Made by a program: the position numbers and the translations under genes. Of a stretch of DNA of 64,000 bases, positions 26,285 through 35,495 are shown piece by piece. The first letter of the stretch is position 1. Every line of letters begins with the position of its first letter. The notes beneath the pieces are model-generated. The model made no database searches. It saw nothing but the letters and a program-made list of their open reading frames with translations, and was not told where the DNA came from. Source of the DNA: Trabulsiella odontotermitis (lineage in GTDB: Bacteria; Pseudomonadota; Gammaproteobacteria; Enterobacterales; Enterobacteriaceae); NCBI RefSeq assembly GCF_030053895.1, contig NZ_CP125781.1, positions 868,001-932,000 on the forward strand. Reading direction: 5' to 3'.

Positions 26285-26557
26285 TTATTTTTCCGGCGGC
26301 GTATAGCCTTCAATATGCACCTCTTTACCCTCAAACAGGAAGTTGACCATCTCCTGTTCAAGCAGTTTGCGGTGCTCCGGGTTCATCATGTTGAGCTTTT
26401 TCTCGTTGATGAGCATGGTCTGCTTATGCTGCCACTGAGCCCAGGCTTCTTTGGAGATCTCGTTGTAGATCCGTTTGCCGATCTCGCCCGGATAAAGCTG
26501 GAAATCCTGACCTTCAGCGTCGCGCTGCAGGAAAGTACAAAAAATCGTTCTGCTCAT
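26285..26557 (-). CDS. yggX: YggX iron-trafficking/oxidative protection protein
   Basis: The 90-residue protein starts MSRTIFCTFLQRDAEG, with the conserved Cys7, and has the YggX length. YggX helps protect and repair Fe-S clusters and is part of the SoxRS response in E. coli. It lies 27 bases after mutY, the classic mutY-yggX-mltC order, which joins an Fe-S DNA repair enzyme with an iron protection protein. Confidence 0.96.
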   Translation of the reverse strand: MSRTIFCTFLQRDAEGQDFQLYPGEIGKRIYNEISKEAWAQWQHKQTMLINEKKLNMMNPEHRKLLEQEMVNFLFEGKEVHIEGYTPPEK

Positions 26558-26584
26558 GATAAATCCTCTTCTTCGGCCAGGGGA

Positions 26585-27637
26585 CTACACCAGTGCCCCG
26601 GCGCGTAACTGCTGTAACAGGCGCTCCACGGGTGCCGCCAGCCCGACGGACGGCGGCAGGGCTAAGTTATACCAGAGAGCGCTGCCTTCATCCATGCACG
26701 CGGCGATGGAGTGCACGTCAAGCCACATCGGCACAATGTCCAGATGGAAGTGACTGAATGTATGGCGGAACGCGTTATGTTGCGTAAGATTATCTGATTT
26801 TATTCCCTGCTGCGACAGCCACTCACGAAGCGCGGTTTCGCTCTCAAACTGCGGGAAACAGAACAGGCCGCCCCATAACCCCACCGGCGGGCGCTGCTGG
26901 AGAAACACGTCGTTATCGTGCTGCATGATCAGGAAATAACCGGTGCGTTCCGGCAACGTCTGTTTCGGTTTTTTGCCAGGATACTGTGCCCAACTGTTGT
27001 TAGCATGCGCGACGCAAATCGTGTTTACCGGGCAGAGCTCGCACTTCGGTTTTGAACGGGTGCAGACCATCGCACCAAGATCCATCATCGCCTGGTTAAA
27101 ACGTTCGACGCCATTAGCAGGCGTAACCTGCTCGCTGATTTCCCACAGGCGGTTTTCCACCTCTTTCTTCCCGGGCCAACCGCTGACGGCGTAACAGCGC
27201 GCCAGCACGCGTTTCACGTTACCGTCGAGGATCGGAAAGTGTTTACCGAGCGAGAGCGAAAGAATAGCGCCTGCGGTTGAGCGCCCGACGCCCGGCAGCG
27301 CGGCAACCTCTTCAAACGTTTCCGGGAATTTACCGTTATGCAGCGTGGCGACTTGCTGCGCGGCTTTATGCAGATTACGCGCGCGGGCATAGTAGCCGAG
27401 CCCGGTCCACAGGTGCAGCACTTCATCTAACGGTGCATTGGCCAGATCGGTAACGGTTGGGAACCGCGCCATAAAGCGCTCAAAGTAGGGAATAACCGTC
27501 GTCACTTGCGTCTGTTGCAGCATCACCTCAGACAGCCAGACTTTATAAGGCGTTTTTTCAATTTGCCAGGGCAGGGTTTTACGCCCGTATTTGTCGTACC
27601 AGTCCAGCACCTGGGCTGAAAATTGAGAGGCTTGCAT
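26585..27637 (-). CDS. mutY: Adenine DNA glycosylase
   Basis: The 350-residue enzyme removes adenine mispaired with 8-oxoguanine. An N-terminal helix-hairpin-helix glycosylase domain has EVMLQQTQV with the catalytic Glu, and LPGVGRSTAGAI with HFPILDGNVKRV holding the catalytic Asp. The [4Fe-4S] loop has spacing C-x6-C-x2-C-x5-C in CTRSKPKCELCPVNTIC. The C-terminal MutT-like domain that recognises 8-oxoguanine follows. It is divergent from trmB over 144 bases. Confidence 0.97.
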   Translation of the reverse strand: MQASQFSAQVLDWYDKYGRKTLPWQIEKTPYKVWLSEVMLQQTQVTTVIPYFERFMARFPTVTDLANAPLDEVLHLWTGLGYYARARNLHKAAQQVATLHNGKFPETFEEVAALPGVGRSTAGAILSLSLGKHFPILDGNVKRVLARCYAVSGWPGKKEVENRLWEISEQVTPANGVERFNQAMMDLGAMVCTRSKPKCELCPVNTICVAHANNSWAQYPGKKPKQTLPERTGYFLIMQHDNDVFLQQRPPVGLWGGLFCFPQFESETALREWLSQQGIKSDNLTQHNAFRHTFSHFHLDIVPMWLDVHSIAACMDEGSALWYNLALPPSVGLAAPVERLLQQLRAGALV

Positions 27638-27781
27638 GGTTATCGATTCGCATTATCAGGGAAGCAAATTCCAGCACAGCCCTCCGGTGGTGTAAACAGG
27701 ATCTTTCCCATGCTTGCATACTCTCCCTAACTTTGGATAATGCCCGTTTCCCGAACATTCTCACAAGCAGACATAATTTTT

Positions 27782-28501
27782 ATGAATAACGACGTCATCT
27801 CACCGGAATTTGATGAAAACGGTCGCCCGCTGCGCCGTATTCGTAGCTTCGTCCGCCGCCAGGGGCGCCTGACGAAAGGGCAACAGCATGCGCTGGATAA
27901 CTACTGGCCGGTGATGGGCGTCGAATTCAGCGAACAGCCGGTCGATTTTGATACCCTGTTTGGCCGCTGCGCGCCGGTCACGCTGGAGATTGGTTTCGGC
28001 ATGGGCGCGTCGCTGGTCGCGATGGCGAAAGCGAAACCAGAACAAAATTTCCTCGGCATTGAAGTACATTCGCCAGGCGTGGGTGCCTGCCTGAGTTCTG
28101 CCCATGAAGAAGGGGTTGAGAACCTGCGCGTGATGTGTCACGACGCGGTGGAAGTGCTGCATAAAATGATTCCTGACAATTCTCTGAACATGGTGCAGCT
28201 CTTTTTCCCTGACCCGTGGCACAAAGCACGTCATAATAAACGCCGTATCGTTCAGGGACCGTTTGCTGAGCTGGTCAAAAGCAAGCTGAAGCTCGGCGGG
28301 GTATTCCACATGGCGACTGACTGGGAGCCATATGCGGAGCATATGCTGGAAGTGATGTCCTCGCTTGAGGGCTATAAAAACCTGTCAGAAAGCAACGACT
28401 ATGTACCGCGCCCGGAATCACGTCCGGTGACCAAATTTGAACAACGTGGCCATCGTCTTGGTCACGGCGTATGGGACTTAATGTTCGAGAGGGTGAAATA
28501 A
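27782..28501 (+). CDS. trmB: tRNA (guanine-N7-)-methyltransferase
   Basis: The 239-residue SAM enzyme makes m7G46 in tRNA. The SAM-binding motif LEIGFGMGASL, the acidic EVHSPGVGACL, and the catalytic segment FFPDPWHKARHNKRRI are present. The ATG at 27782 gives the E. coli length; the frame is open 14 codons further up. The stop overlaps the yggL start by one base (TAATG), so the two are coupled. Confidence 0.96.
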   Translation: MNNDVISPEFDENGRPLRRIRSFVRRQGRLTKGQQHALDNYWPVMGVEFSEQPVDFDTLFGRCAPVTLEIGFGMGASLVAMAKAKPEQNFLGIEVHSPGVGACLSSAHEEGVENLRVMCHDAVEVLHKMIPDNSLNMVQLFFPDPWHKARHNKRRIVQGPFAELVKSKLKLGGVFHMATDWEPYAEHMLEVMSSLEGYKNLSESNDYVPRPESRPVTKFEQRGHRLGHGVWDLMFERVK

Positions 28502-28827
28502 TGGCAAAGAACCGTAGCCGTCGTCTGCGTAAGAAAATGCATATCGACGAATTCCAGGAATTAGGATTTTCGATCGCATGGCGTTTTCCGGAAGGTACCA
28601 GCGAAGACGTGATCGATAAAACTGTCGATGACTTCATCAACGACGTGATTGAGCCGAACAAACTGGCGTTTGACGGCAGCGGCTACCTGGCCTGGGAAGG
28701 GCTTATCTGCATGCAGGAAATCGGTAAATGCACCGAAGAGCATCAGGCCATTGTCCGTAAGTGGCTGGAAGACCGCAAATTCGAAGATGTGCGCATCAGC
28801 GAACTTTTCGACGTCTGGTGGGACTAA
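28501..28827 (+). CDS. yggL: YggL, ribosome-associated DUF469 protein
   Basis: The 108-residue protein begins with a basic, RNA-binding looking stretch (MAKNRSRRLRKKMH) and ends ELFDVWWD, as in E. coli YggL. The family has been reported to bind the 50S subunit. It is translationally coupled to trmB and followed by a strong terminator. Confidence 0.95.
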   Translation: MAKNRSRRLRKKMHIDEFQELGFSIAWRFPEGTSEDVIDKTVDDFINDVIEPNKLAFDGSGYLAWEGLICMQEIGKCTEEHQAIVRKWLEDRKFEDVRISELFDVWWD

Positions 28828-28837
28828 GTTAACGAAA

Positions 28838-28864
28838 GGGCCGGCAAATGCCGGCCCGTTTTGT
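28838..28864 (+). terminator. Terminator of trmB-yggL
   Basis: GGGCCGGC and GCCGGCCC pair around AAAT and are followed by GTTTTGT, a typical rho-independent terminator 11 bases after yggL. Confidence 0.85.
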
Positions 28865-28878
28865 CTTGAGGGAAGATT

Positions 28879-29598
28879 ATGATGCGCAATACGCTGCTCG
28901 CTGCGGCGCTGACGCTGACGGCGTTCGCCGCCCAGGCCGATTATCAGTGCAGCGTCACCCCGCGTGACGATGTGATTTTGAGCCCGCAAACCGTACAGGT
29001 GAAAGGGGAGAACGGCAACCTGGTCATCACGCCGGACGGCAACGTGATGTACAACGGAAAACAGTACAACCTCTCCGCGGCCCAGCGTGAGCAGGCCAAA
29101 GATTATCAGACCGATTTACGCAGCGCGCTGCCGTGGATCGACGAAGGCGCCCGAACCCGCGTCGAAAAAAGCCGCGTGGCGCTGGATAAAATCATCTCCG
29201 AACAGGTCGGTGAAAGCAGCAGTATGCGTAGCCGTCTGACCAAACTGGACGCCCAGTTGAAAGAGCAGATGAACCGAATCATTGAGCATCGCAGCGATGG
29301 CCTGACGTTCCATTATAAAGCGATCGATCAGGTGCGTGCTGACGGCCAGCAACTGGTGAATCAGGCCATGGGCGGCATCCTGCAGGACAGCATTAATGAA
29401 GTCGGTGCGAAAGCGGTGCTCAAAGGTGGCGGTAATCCGCTGCAGGGCGTTTTAGGCAGCCTCGGCGGGCTGCAAACCGCGATTCAGAACGAATGGAAAA
29501 CGCAGGAAGATGATTTCCAGAAGTTCGGTAAAGATGTCTGCGCGCGCGTGGTCTCTCTGGAAGACAGCCGCAAGGCGCTGGTAGGAACGCTGAAGTAG
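28879..29598 (+). CDS. yggN: YggN, DUF2884 periplasmic protein
   Basis: The 239-residue protein has a signal peptide (MMRNTLLAAALTLTAFAAQA) and the same length and near-identical sequence to E. coli YggN (DYQCSVTPRDDV, then DGNVMYNGKQYNL). The function is unknown; it is probably exported. In E. coli the next gene is ansB, but here it is yggM. Confidence 0.93.
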   Translation: MMRNTLLAAALTLTAFAAQADYQCSVTPRDDVILSPQTVQVKGENGNLVITPDGNVMYNGKQYNLSAAQREQAKDYQTDLRSALPWIDEGARTRVEKSRVALDKIISEQVGESSSMRSRLTKLDAQLKEQMNRIIEHRSDGLTFHYKAIDQVRADGQQLVNQAMGGILQDSINEVGAKAVLKGGGNPLQGVLGSLGGLQTAIQNEWKTQEDDFQKFGKDVCARVVSLEDSRKALVGTLK

Positions 29599-29607
29599 TC
29601 AATTATC

Positions 29608-29635
29608 CGGCTTTCTGTTTTCGGACAGAAAGCCG
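29608..29635 (+). terminator. Hairpin after yggN
   Basis: CGGCTTTCTG pairs with CAGAAAGCCG over a TTTTCGGA loop. Only ATATTT follows, so it is a moderate terminator candidate. Confidence 0.55.
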
Positions 29636-29719
29636 ATATTTCGGAATTCATTTATCCGTCGCGAAAGGCCATCTCTTTTATCCTGTGCGGAGTCATTCGA
29701 CCTTCACAAGGATATCTCC

Positions 29720-30724
29720 ATGAAAATACAGGGAATCATTACCGCTTCATTGCTCTTCTTTGCCTCGCTGACGGCATTGGCAACCAGTAATGCCCCCACT
29801 TATCCGGTGCTGAGCCAGCAGTTCAGCGAACAGTACAACGGCCTCTTTCATCTTGAAGCCATCACCCTCGAACCCCTCAATGCACGTGGTAATCAGGCGA
29901 CGTATTCGGTAAAAGGCGATATGTCGGCGACGGAAGATTTATACGCTATCGTCGGGATGGCGGCAGATTATCAATTGGTGGAAAAAACCTGGACCAAAGG
30001 CAAGCCAGTGAAATTTTCCGCCATGATGACAGCGACCGGTACGCCAGAGTCTGGCTGGACGACCTCCTTCCTCTCTATGCAGGCGGCGGCGAAAAATATC
30101 GGTCATCCGCTGGAAGACGCTGACAATCAGGACAAATACCTCATTGTTAACGACTTCGGTTTCGATGCGCGGCTGGCGAAAATCAATGCCGATTATGCTG
30201 CGCTGAAAGCCAGACAGCAGGAATCGCTGACCCGGCAAAAAGCGCTTGAGCAGGAAATCGAGGCGCTCGAACAGCAAATCAATGCCAGCTGGGGAGAGGA
30301 TAAAACCGGGAAACCATTGAGCCGGAATGACGTGCAAACCACGTTGCTGCAGGAGCTGCATCAGTTTGGCAAAGACAACGACCCGCTGAAATTTGAAAAT
30401 CACTACAACGCCACCGTCTATGAACCCGCGCTGGAAGCCTGTCAGAAAAAATCAGACTGCGATGCGACACCGCTGCGAAAAGCGCGGGATATCGCGTTGA
30501 GCGATCAGCGGCGCAAGTATTCAGTCCAGTTCAAAATCATGAGCAACAAGATCAAGGACGAAATGGCGGCGCGGGATGATGCACTTCAGCCATTGCGGCT
30601 TAAACAGGGTGAGCTGCGTACCGAATTGATGAAACTGAACACCAGCAGCGATGAAGCGCAGCACCGTTTAGAGCGCTGGGATCGCGACATCGCTTATCTG
30701 CGCCGAAACGGCGTCATTCATTAG
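29720..30724 (+). CDS. yggM: YggM, DUF1202 exported protein
   Basis: The 334-residue protein has a signal peptide (MKIQGIITASLLFFASLTALA). Its centre is highly helical with heptad-like charge (ARQQESLTRQKALEQEIEAL), a probable coiled coil around residues 155-190, and a second coil lies near the C terminus. Position next to hemW and the length match E. coli YggM. The function is unknown. In E. coli ansB separates yggM from yggN. Confidence 0.8.
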   Translation: MKIQGIITASLLFFASLTALATSNAPTYPVLSQQFSEQYNGLFHLEAITLEPLNARGNQATYSVKGDMSATEDLYAIVGMAADYQLVEKTWTKGKPVKFSAMMTATGTPESGWTTSFLSMQAAAKNIGHPLEDADNQDKYLIVNDFGFDARLAKINADYAALKARQQESLTRQKALEQEIEALEQQINASWGEDKTGKPLSRNDVQTTLLQELHQFGKDNDPLKFENHYNATVYEPALEACQKKSDCDATPLRKARDIALSDQRRKYSVQFKIMSNKIKDEMAARDDALQPLRLKQGELRTELMKLNTSSDEAQHRLERWDRDIAYLRRNGVIH

Positions 30725-30727
30725 CGC

Positions 30728-31870
30728 TCACTCCTCATCGGCGAGGAACAGCTCCAGCAGTGAGTTGAGGAACAGCTTACCCTGGTCGGTTATCTGCCAG
30801 AATTGCTCGCACTCTGTGATGTACCCTTGCGCCAGCGCTGCATCGAGTTGCGGGCGAATCGCCGCTTCAGTTAAACCGGTGTAGCGTACAAATTCGGCGC
30901 GGGGGGCGGGTTCCAGCAGACGGAAGCGGTTCATAAAGAATTCGAACGGTTTGTCATCTGTTGCCACGTCGTGCTGGCGCTCAAGGTAGCGGCCTGCCAT
31001 ATAACCGCGCGGGTGGCGGGTTTTGGCGGTGCGCAGAATGCGTCCGTCAGGGAAAGTCACTTTGCCGTGCGCGCCGCAGCCAATCCCCAGATAATCGCCA
31101 AAGCGCCAGTAGTTGAGGTTATGCTGACACTGATAGCCCGGTTTTGCATAGGCCGAGGTTTCATATTGCTGATACCCCGCCGCTGTCAGTAGCTGATGGC
31201 CTTGCTCGAAAATATCCCACAATGCATCGTCGTCAGGGAGTACCGGCGGGCGCGAACCAAACAGCGTGTTCGGCTCAATGGTGAGCTGGTACCACGAGAG
31301 ATGCGGCGGTTCCAGTTCGATAGCCTGACGCAGATCGTCCAGTGCCTCGTCGAGCGTTTGGTCCGGCAAGCCATGCATCAGATCGAGGTTAAAACTGCGC
31401 AGTCCGAGGCCGCTCGCCAGCCGTGCGGCACGCTTTGCCTCTTCCGGCCCGTGAATACGCCCGAGACGCTGCAATTTTGCCTCACTGAAGCTCTGCACGC
31501 CGATGGAAATACGGTTGACGCCGGCACGCTGGTAGTCGGTAAAACGGTCTGCCTCAACCGTGCCCGGGTTCGCCTCCATGGTGATTTCTGCATCCGCAGC
31601 CAGAGTCAGACGGGCGCGAACGCCGTCGAGCAGAGATTGCATCGCCTCGCCTGAAAGCAGGCTCGGCGTACCGCCACCGATGAAAATGGTCTTTACGTCC
31701 CGGCCCTGCGCGTACACGATATCTGCGTCCAGATCGCGTAACAGATGCTGAACGTAGTCGTCGTGCGGCACCTCACCCTTGAGCGCATGCGAGTTAAAGT
31801 CGCAGTACGGGCATTTCTGCACGCACCACGGAATATGAATGTAAAGACTCAGCGGCGGTAAATCAGCCAT
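30728..31870 (-). CDS. hemW: HemW radical-SAM-family heme chaperone
   Basis: The 380-residue protein has the radical SAM cysteines C16-x3-C20-x2-C23 (PWCVQKCPYCDF) and GGGTPS for SAM binding, plus the HemW C-terminal domain. It resembles coproporphyrinogen oxidase HemN, but E. coli YggW/HemW delivers heme to membrane respiratory proteins. The start overlaps rdgB by eight bases; it is the last gene of the yggS-yggT-yggU-rdgB-hemW operon. Confidence 0.94.
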   Translation of the reverse strand: MADLPPLSLYIHIPWCVQKCPYCDFNSHALKGEVPHDDYVQHLLRDLDADIVYAQGRDVKTIFIGGGTPSLLSGEAMQSLLDGVRARLTLAADAEITMEANPGTVEADRFTDYQRAGVNRISIGVQSFSEAKLQRLGRIHGPEEAKRAARLASGLGLRSFNLDLMHGLPDQTLDEALDDLRQAIELEPPHLSWYQLTIEPNTLFGSRPPVLPDDDALWDIFEQGHQLLTAAGYQQYETSAYAKPGYQCQHNLNYWRFGDYLGIGCGAHGKVTFPDGRILRTAKTRHPRGYMAGRYLERQHDVATDDKPFEFFMNRFRLLEPAPRAEFVRYTGLTEAAIRPQLDAALAQGYITECEQFWQITDQGKLFLNSLLELFLADEE

Positions 31871-32456
31871 TGCGTAATGCTTCCAGTAACGTTTTCAGCG
31901 CCTGACCACGATGGGAAATGGCGATTTTTTCTTCGTGAGTCAGTTCAGCGGCGGTTTTACCTTCTGACGGCACAAAGAAGATGGGATCGTAGCCAAAACC
32001 GCCCTGACCGGCAGGTTCACGGGTGATCACGCCCGGCCAGCGGCCATGGCATACCAGTGGAGTGGGATCTTCCGCATGGCGCAGGTAAACCAGCACACAG
32101 TGGAACTGTGCATGGCGCTGCTCGTCCGGCACATCATGTAGCGTGTTCAGCAATTTTTCCAGATTCTCACGGTCGGTCGCTTCCACACCTGCATAGCGGG
32201 CGGAGTAAATGCCCGGCGCGCCGCCAAGCGCATCAACTGCCAGACCAGAATCATCGGCAATGGCTGGCAGACCGGTGATCTGCGCGGCATGACGCGCTTT
32301 CAGAATGGCGTTTTCGATAAACGTCAGGCCCGTCTCTTCAGCCGAGTCTACGCCGAGCTCTGTCTGAGCGACAATATCGAGGCCAAAATCGCTAAGCAGC
32401 GTAGCCAGTTCACGCACTTTACCGGCGTTACCGGTGGCGAGGACAACTTTTTGCAT
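31863..32456 (-). CDS. rdgB: dITP/XTP pyrophosphatase
   Basis: The 197-residue Ham1-family enzyme hydrolyses dITP, XTP and ITP to monophosphates and keeps deaminated purines out of DNA. The family motif ATGNAGKVREL is at the N terminus and ADDSGLAVDALGGAPGIYSA carries the catalytic acids. FGYDPIFF and SHRGQAL follow. It sits between yggU (eight bases upstream) and hemW. Confidence 0.97.
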   Translation of the reverse strand: MQKVVLATGNAGKVRELATLLSDFGLDIVAQTELGVDSAEETGLTFIENAILKARHAAQITGLPAIADDSGLAVDALGGAPGIYSARYAGVEATDRENLEKLLNTLHDVPDEQRHAQFHCVLVYLRHAEDPTPLVCHGRWPGVITREPAGQGGFGYDPIFFVPSEGKTAAELTHEEKIAISHRGQALKTLLEALRNG

Positions 32457-32464
32457 GGGATATC

Positions 32465-32755
32465 CTAATTTATCAGTGCCGCGACGTCAGTCGGGATGTT
32501 TTGCGGATCGACAATTTTAACTTGCTTATGACGTCCGAGTTCGCCTTTTTCAATGATGACCTGGCTTTTTGCAACCCGAAACTGTTTGGCGAGGAATTTT
32601 ACCAGATGTGCGTTCGCCTGACCGTCGACAGGCGGGGCGGTGATGGCGACTTTTAACTCGTCGCCATGCACGCCCACAATGCTGTCGCGGCTGGCTTTGG
32701 GCTGAATGTACAGCCGAAGCACCAGCCCGTCGCTGCAGGGGGTGACTGCACTCAA
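32465..32755 (-). CDS. yggU: YggU, UPF0235/DUF167 protein
   Basis: The 96-residue protein (YIQPKASRDSIVGVHGDEL, then PPVDGQANAHLVKFLAK) is the DUF167 fold of unknown function. The start is probably TTG at 32755, which overlaps the yggT stop as TTGA and gives MSAVTPC as in relatives; another TTG at 32761 would add two residues. No ATG is available, so coupling to yggT is likely needed. Confidence 0.88.
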   Translation of the reverse strand: MSAVTPCSDGLVLRLYIQPKASRDSIVGVHGDELKVAITAPPVDGQANAHLVKFLAKQFRVAKSQVIIEKGELGRHKQVKIVDPQNIPTDVAALIN

Positions 32756-33315
32756 GCCCAACCCCAGATGATCGCCAGCGGCATAGAAATGTTGGTCAGC
32801 AATTCACCAACGCCCATATTAATGACATACATCAGCAGCACGAGGATCATCGGTGAAAAGTCGATGCCACCCATGGAGGGCAGGAAGCTGCGGATAGGAC
32901 GCAGCAGCGGATCGGCCAGTTGCATCAGCACATATTCCACCGGGCTGCGTCCCTGGCTGACCCAGCTCATGATCGCCATCGCCAGCAGCACCCAGAAGAT
33001 CAGCGAACCCAGCGTTTTAACCAGTACCAGCAGCGCGGCAATCGCAATGGCGGCGCCGCCTACGGAAACGTACGGGCAGAAAAAGCCTTTAATGGCGCAA
33101 AGGATCAGCGCAATCAACAGCGAGGCGCTGTCAATCGGCCCCATCGATGGCAGAATGCGGCGCAGCGGCCCGACAACAGGCTGGGTGACTTTCACGATGA
33201 ACTGGGAAAAGGGATTGTAAAAATCACACCGTGCCCACTGCATCCAGATACGAAGCAACAGCACCATCGTGTAAATCTGGAGAACCAGAGCTAACAAAGT
33301 GGACAAGGTAATCAT
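32752..33315 (-). CDS. yggT: YggT family membrane protein
   Basis: The 187-residue protein has two copies of the YggT unit, each a pair of helices around a PxxxPLRRxLP-like loop (PVVGPLRRILPSMGPID and DPLLRPIRSFLPSMGGID). Family members affect osmotic or potassium homeostasis and membrane organisation; the precise role is not known. It lies between yggS (18-base gap) and yggU (overlap). Confidence 0.93.
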   Translation of the reverse strand: MITLSTLLALVLQIYTMVLLLRIWMQWARCDFYNPFSQFIVKVTQPVVGPLRRILPSMGPIDSASLLIALILCAIKGFFCPYVSVGGAAIAIAALLVLVKTLGSLIFWVLLAMAIMSWVSQGRSPVEYVLMQLADPLLRPIRSFLPSMGGIDFSPMILVLLMYVINMGVGELLTNISMPLAIIWGWA

Positions 33316-33333
33316 GGCGTTCCTTAGTTTCCT

Positions 33334-34038
33334 TTATTTTTTTGTGTAATCACGCGCACCGAAAATGGCGGTGCCGATGCGTACCATTGTGCTACCTGCT
33401 GCGATGGCAGCGTCCATATCATCCGACATGCCCAGTGAGAGCGTATCGACTGTCGGGTAGCGTGTTTTTAGTTCGGCAAATGCTACTGCCATTTGTCGGG
33501 CAACGGCAAACTGCCTTTCATATTCCGCTTCCGGTGCCGGAATGGCCATCAGGCCGCGAAGCCGGATGCCCGGCAACTCGACGATCTCCGCTGCCAGCGC
33601 GTCCAGTGATGCCAGCGGGATACCAGATTTACTCTGTTCATCGCTGATATTAATCTGGATCAGCACGTTGAGTGGCGGCAGATTTGCAGGCCGCTGTTCG
33701 CTTAAGCGGGCCGCAATTTTCAGGCGATCGATGGTATGGCACCAGTCAAAATGCTCAGCGACCAGACGGCTTTTGTTGGACTGCAACGGGCCGATAAAGT
33801 GCCATTGCAGATCGCTGTGGCCTGCATCCTGAAAGTAGCGGATTTTATCCACCCCTTCCTGAACGTAGTTTTCACCAAATGCACGCTGACCTGCAGCGAT
33901 AGCTTCTTCGATGGCGCTCGCAGGTTTTGTTTTACTGACTGCAAGCAACGTAACTTCTTCTGAATCACGGCCGCATCGTGCAGCCGCGGTCAGGATTTTG
34001 TCCCGGACCTGTGCCAGGTTATGCGCAATGTCGTTCAT
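33334..34038 (-). CDS. yggS: PLP homeostasis protein YggS
   Basis: The 234-residue single-domain PLP-binding protein has the PLP lysine at Lys36 (AVSKTKPAS), with GENYVQE and the phosphate-binding SLGMSDDMDAAI and GSTMVRIG near the C terminus. It buffers pyridoxal phosphate rather than catalysing a known reaction. It is the first gene of its operon and divergent from yggR. Confidence 0.96.
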   Translation of the reverse strand: MNDIAHNLAQVRDKILTAAARCGRDSEEVTLLAVSKTKPASAIEEAIAAGQRAFGENYVQEGVDKIRYFQDAGHSDLQWHFIGPLQSNKSRLVAEHFDWCHTIDRLKIAARLSEQRPANLPPLNVLIQINISDEQSKSGIPLASLDALAAEIVELPGIRLRGLMAIPAPEAEYERQFAVARQMAVAFAELKTRYPTVDTLSLGMSDDMDAAIAAGSTMVRIGTAIFGARDYTKK

Positions 34039-34054
34039 TTTTCCTGGTGGGTAT

Positions 34055-35035
34055 ATGGATATACAAGAAATCGTGGAGCTTAGTGTAAAGCATAATGTCT
34101 CGGATCTACACCTGTGCAGTAGCAGAGCACCGCGCTGGCGTCGGCAGGGGCGGCTTGAGCCCGCGCCGTTCCCTGCGCCTGATGTCGAATCGTTGCTCGC
34201 AGGCTGGCTGTCGGCGGAGCAGCGCGCGGCGTGGCAGGAGCATCAGCAGGCCGATTTCGCTGTCGCGCTGACGGATGGCAAACGCCTGCGCGCCAGTGCG
34301 TTTGTCAATACGCAGGGCGTGTCGCTGGCGCTGCGTTTGTTGCCAGGACAGTGTCCGCAACTGGCAGCGCTTGCCGTACCGCCGGCGCTGGATAATCTGC
34401 TGCATAAAGAGAGCGGGTTGATTCTGGTAACTGGCGCGACCGGCAGCGGAAAATCCACCACCCTCGCGGCGATGGTGGATCACCTCAACCACCATCTGGA
34501 CGGGCATATTCTGACACTGGAAGATCCGGTGGAATTTATCCATCACAGCGAACGTTGTCTGATCCAGCAGCGGGAACTGGGATCACACTTTTTATCTTTC
34601 GCCGACGGGCTGCGTGCCGCGCTGCGTCAGGATCCCGATGTGATCCTGCTCGGCGAGTTGCGTGATCGCGAAACCATCAAACTGGCGCTGACGGCGGCGG
34701 AAACGGGGCATCTGGTGCTGGCGACACTGCACACCCGAAGCGCCGCCTCGGCGGTGGAGCGGCTGGTGGACGTTTTCCCGGTACAGGAAAAGGAGCAGGT
34801 GCGCAGTCAGCTAGCCGGGAGCCTTTGCGCGGTGCTGGCGCAAAAACTGGTGGCGGAGAAACAGGGGAGCCGGGTGGCGCTGTATGAGCTGCTGGTCAAT
34901 ACACCTGCCGTCGCCAATCTGATCCGCGAAGGGAAGGGGCATCAGTTGCCGGGCGTGATGCAAACCGGGCAGCAGTCCGGCATGCAGACCTTCACCCAGA
35001 GTTATCAGCAACGGGTTGCCGCAGGACGAATTTAA
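34055..35035 (+). CDS. yggR: PilT-like ATPase YggR
   Basis: The 326-residue retraction-type secretion ATPase has Walker A GATGSGKS (127-134), an Asp box (LEDPVEFIHH), Walker B (DPDVILLGELRD) and the His box (TGHLVLATLHT). Length and position match E. coli YggR. The frame continues upstream to 33911 across yggS antisense, but MDIQEIVELSVKHN is the family start. Type IV pilus function for this orphan is unproven. Confidence 0.94.
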   Translation: MDIQEIVELSVKHNVSDLHLCSSRAPRWRRQGRLEPAPFPAPDVESLLAGWLSAEQRAAWQEHQQADFAVALTDGKRLRASAFVNTQGVSLALRLLPGQCPQLAALAVPPALDNLLHKESGLILVTGATGSGKSTTLAAMVDHLNHHLDGHILTLEDPVEFIHHSERCLIQQRELGSHFLSFADGLRAALRQDPDVILLGELRDRETIKLALTAAETGHLVLATLHTRSAASAVERLVDVFPVQEKEQVRSQLAGSLCAVLAQKLVAEKQGSRVALYELLVNTPAVANLIREGKGHQLPGVMQTGQQSGMQTFTQSYQQRVAAGRI

Positions 35036-35495
35036 TCGGTGAATTTGATGGTCATCAATTTCATAAATTATATTTTTATATTGAGAATTGCAGTAAATCA
35101 TTATTGATATAAATATATACACACAATGAGCCTGTGTGAAACATAAAATATATTGATGTTGAAAAGACGAGGTGGTGAATCTTTCACGGTATGAGATGTT
35201 CTTTCCTTCCGGTAATATCCCGCACGTTATCGGTTTTGCAGAAAGATTACTGGTGACAGGGTAGTGAACAAATTACGAGCAACTCATTAGATTGTATTGT
35301 GATTGGTGTAAAAGAAAGCGTGATATCTTTTGACTATCCTCATACGTTCGTTCTATTCTGAGTACGGAAATAGGATGTTTCTTAGAAAATCGGGTTTAAT
35401 TTTTGCTGTTCTTTTTTATAAATAGTAAAAAAATGTTTTTTTATTTTTTCTTCATTTAGCCACCATGAAGGTGATCGTAACTAAGGAGAGTTTAA
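35036..35495. promoter_or_regulatory. AT-rich leader of the CsgD-like regulator
   Basis: These 460 bases hold no gene and are markedly AT-rich, with long T and A runs near 35410-35455, as in H-NS-controlled promoters. A perfect FNR box lies at the yggR end. AAGGAGAG precedes the regulator ATG at 35496. A long, regulated 5' leader as in csgD is plausible. Confidence 0.5.
35045..35058. promoter_or_regulatory. Perfect FNR consensus box
   Basis: TTGAT-GGTC-ATCAA matches all ten fixed FNR positions. TATATT at 35077-35082 could be the -10, placing the box near -38. It lies nine bases after the yggR stop and could alternatively be a chance hairpin, but the match is exact. Confidence 0.5.

Noticed and set aside
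32756..32761. TTG at 32761 as yggU start
   Set aside because: TTG at 32755 overlaps the yggT stop as TTGA and gives the family N terminus; the upstream TTG only adds two residues.
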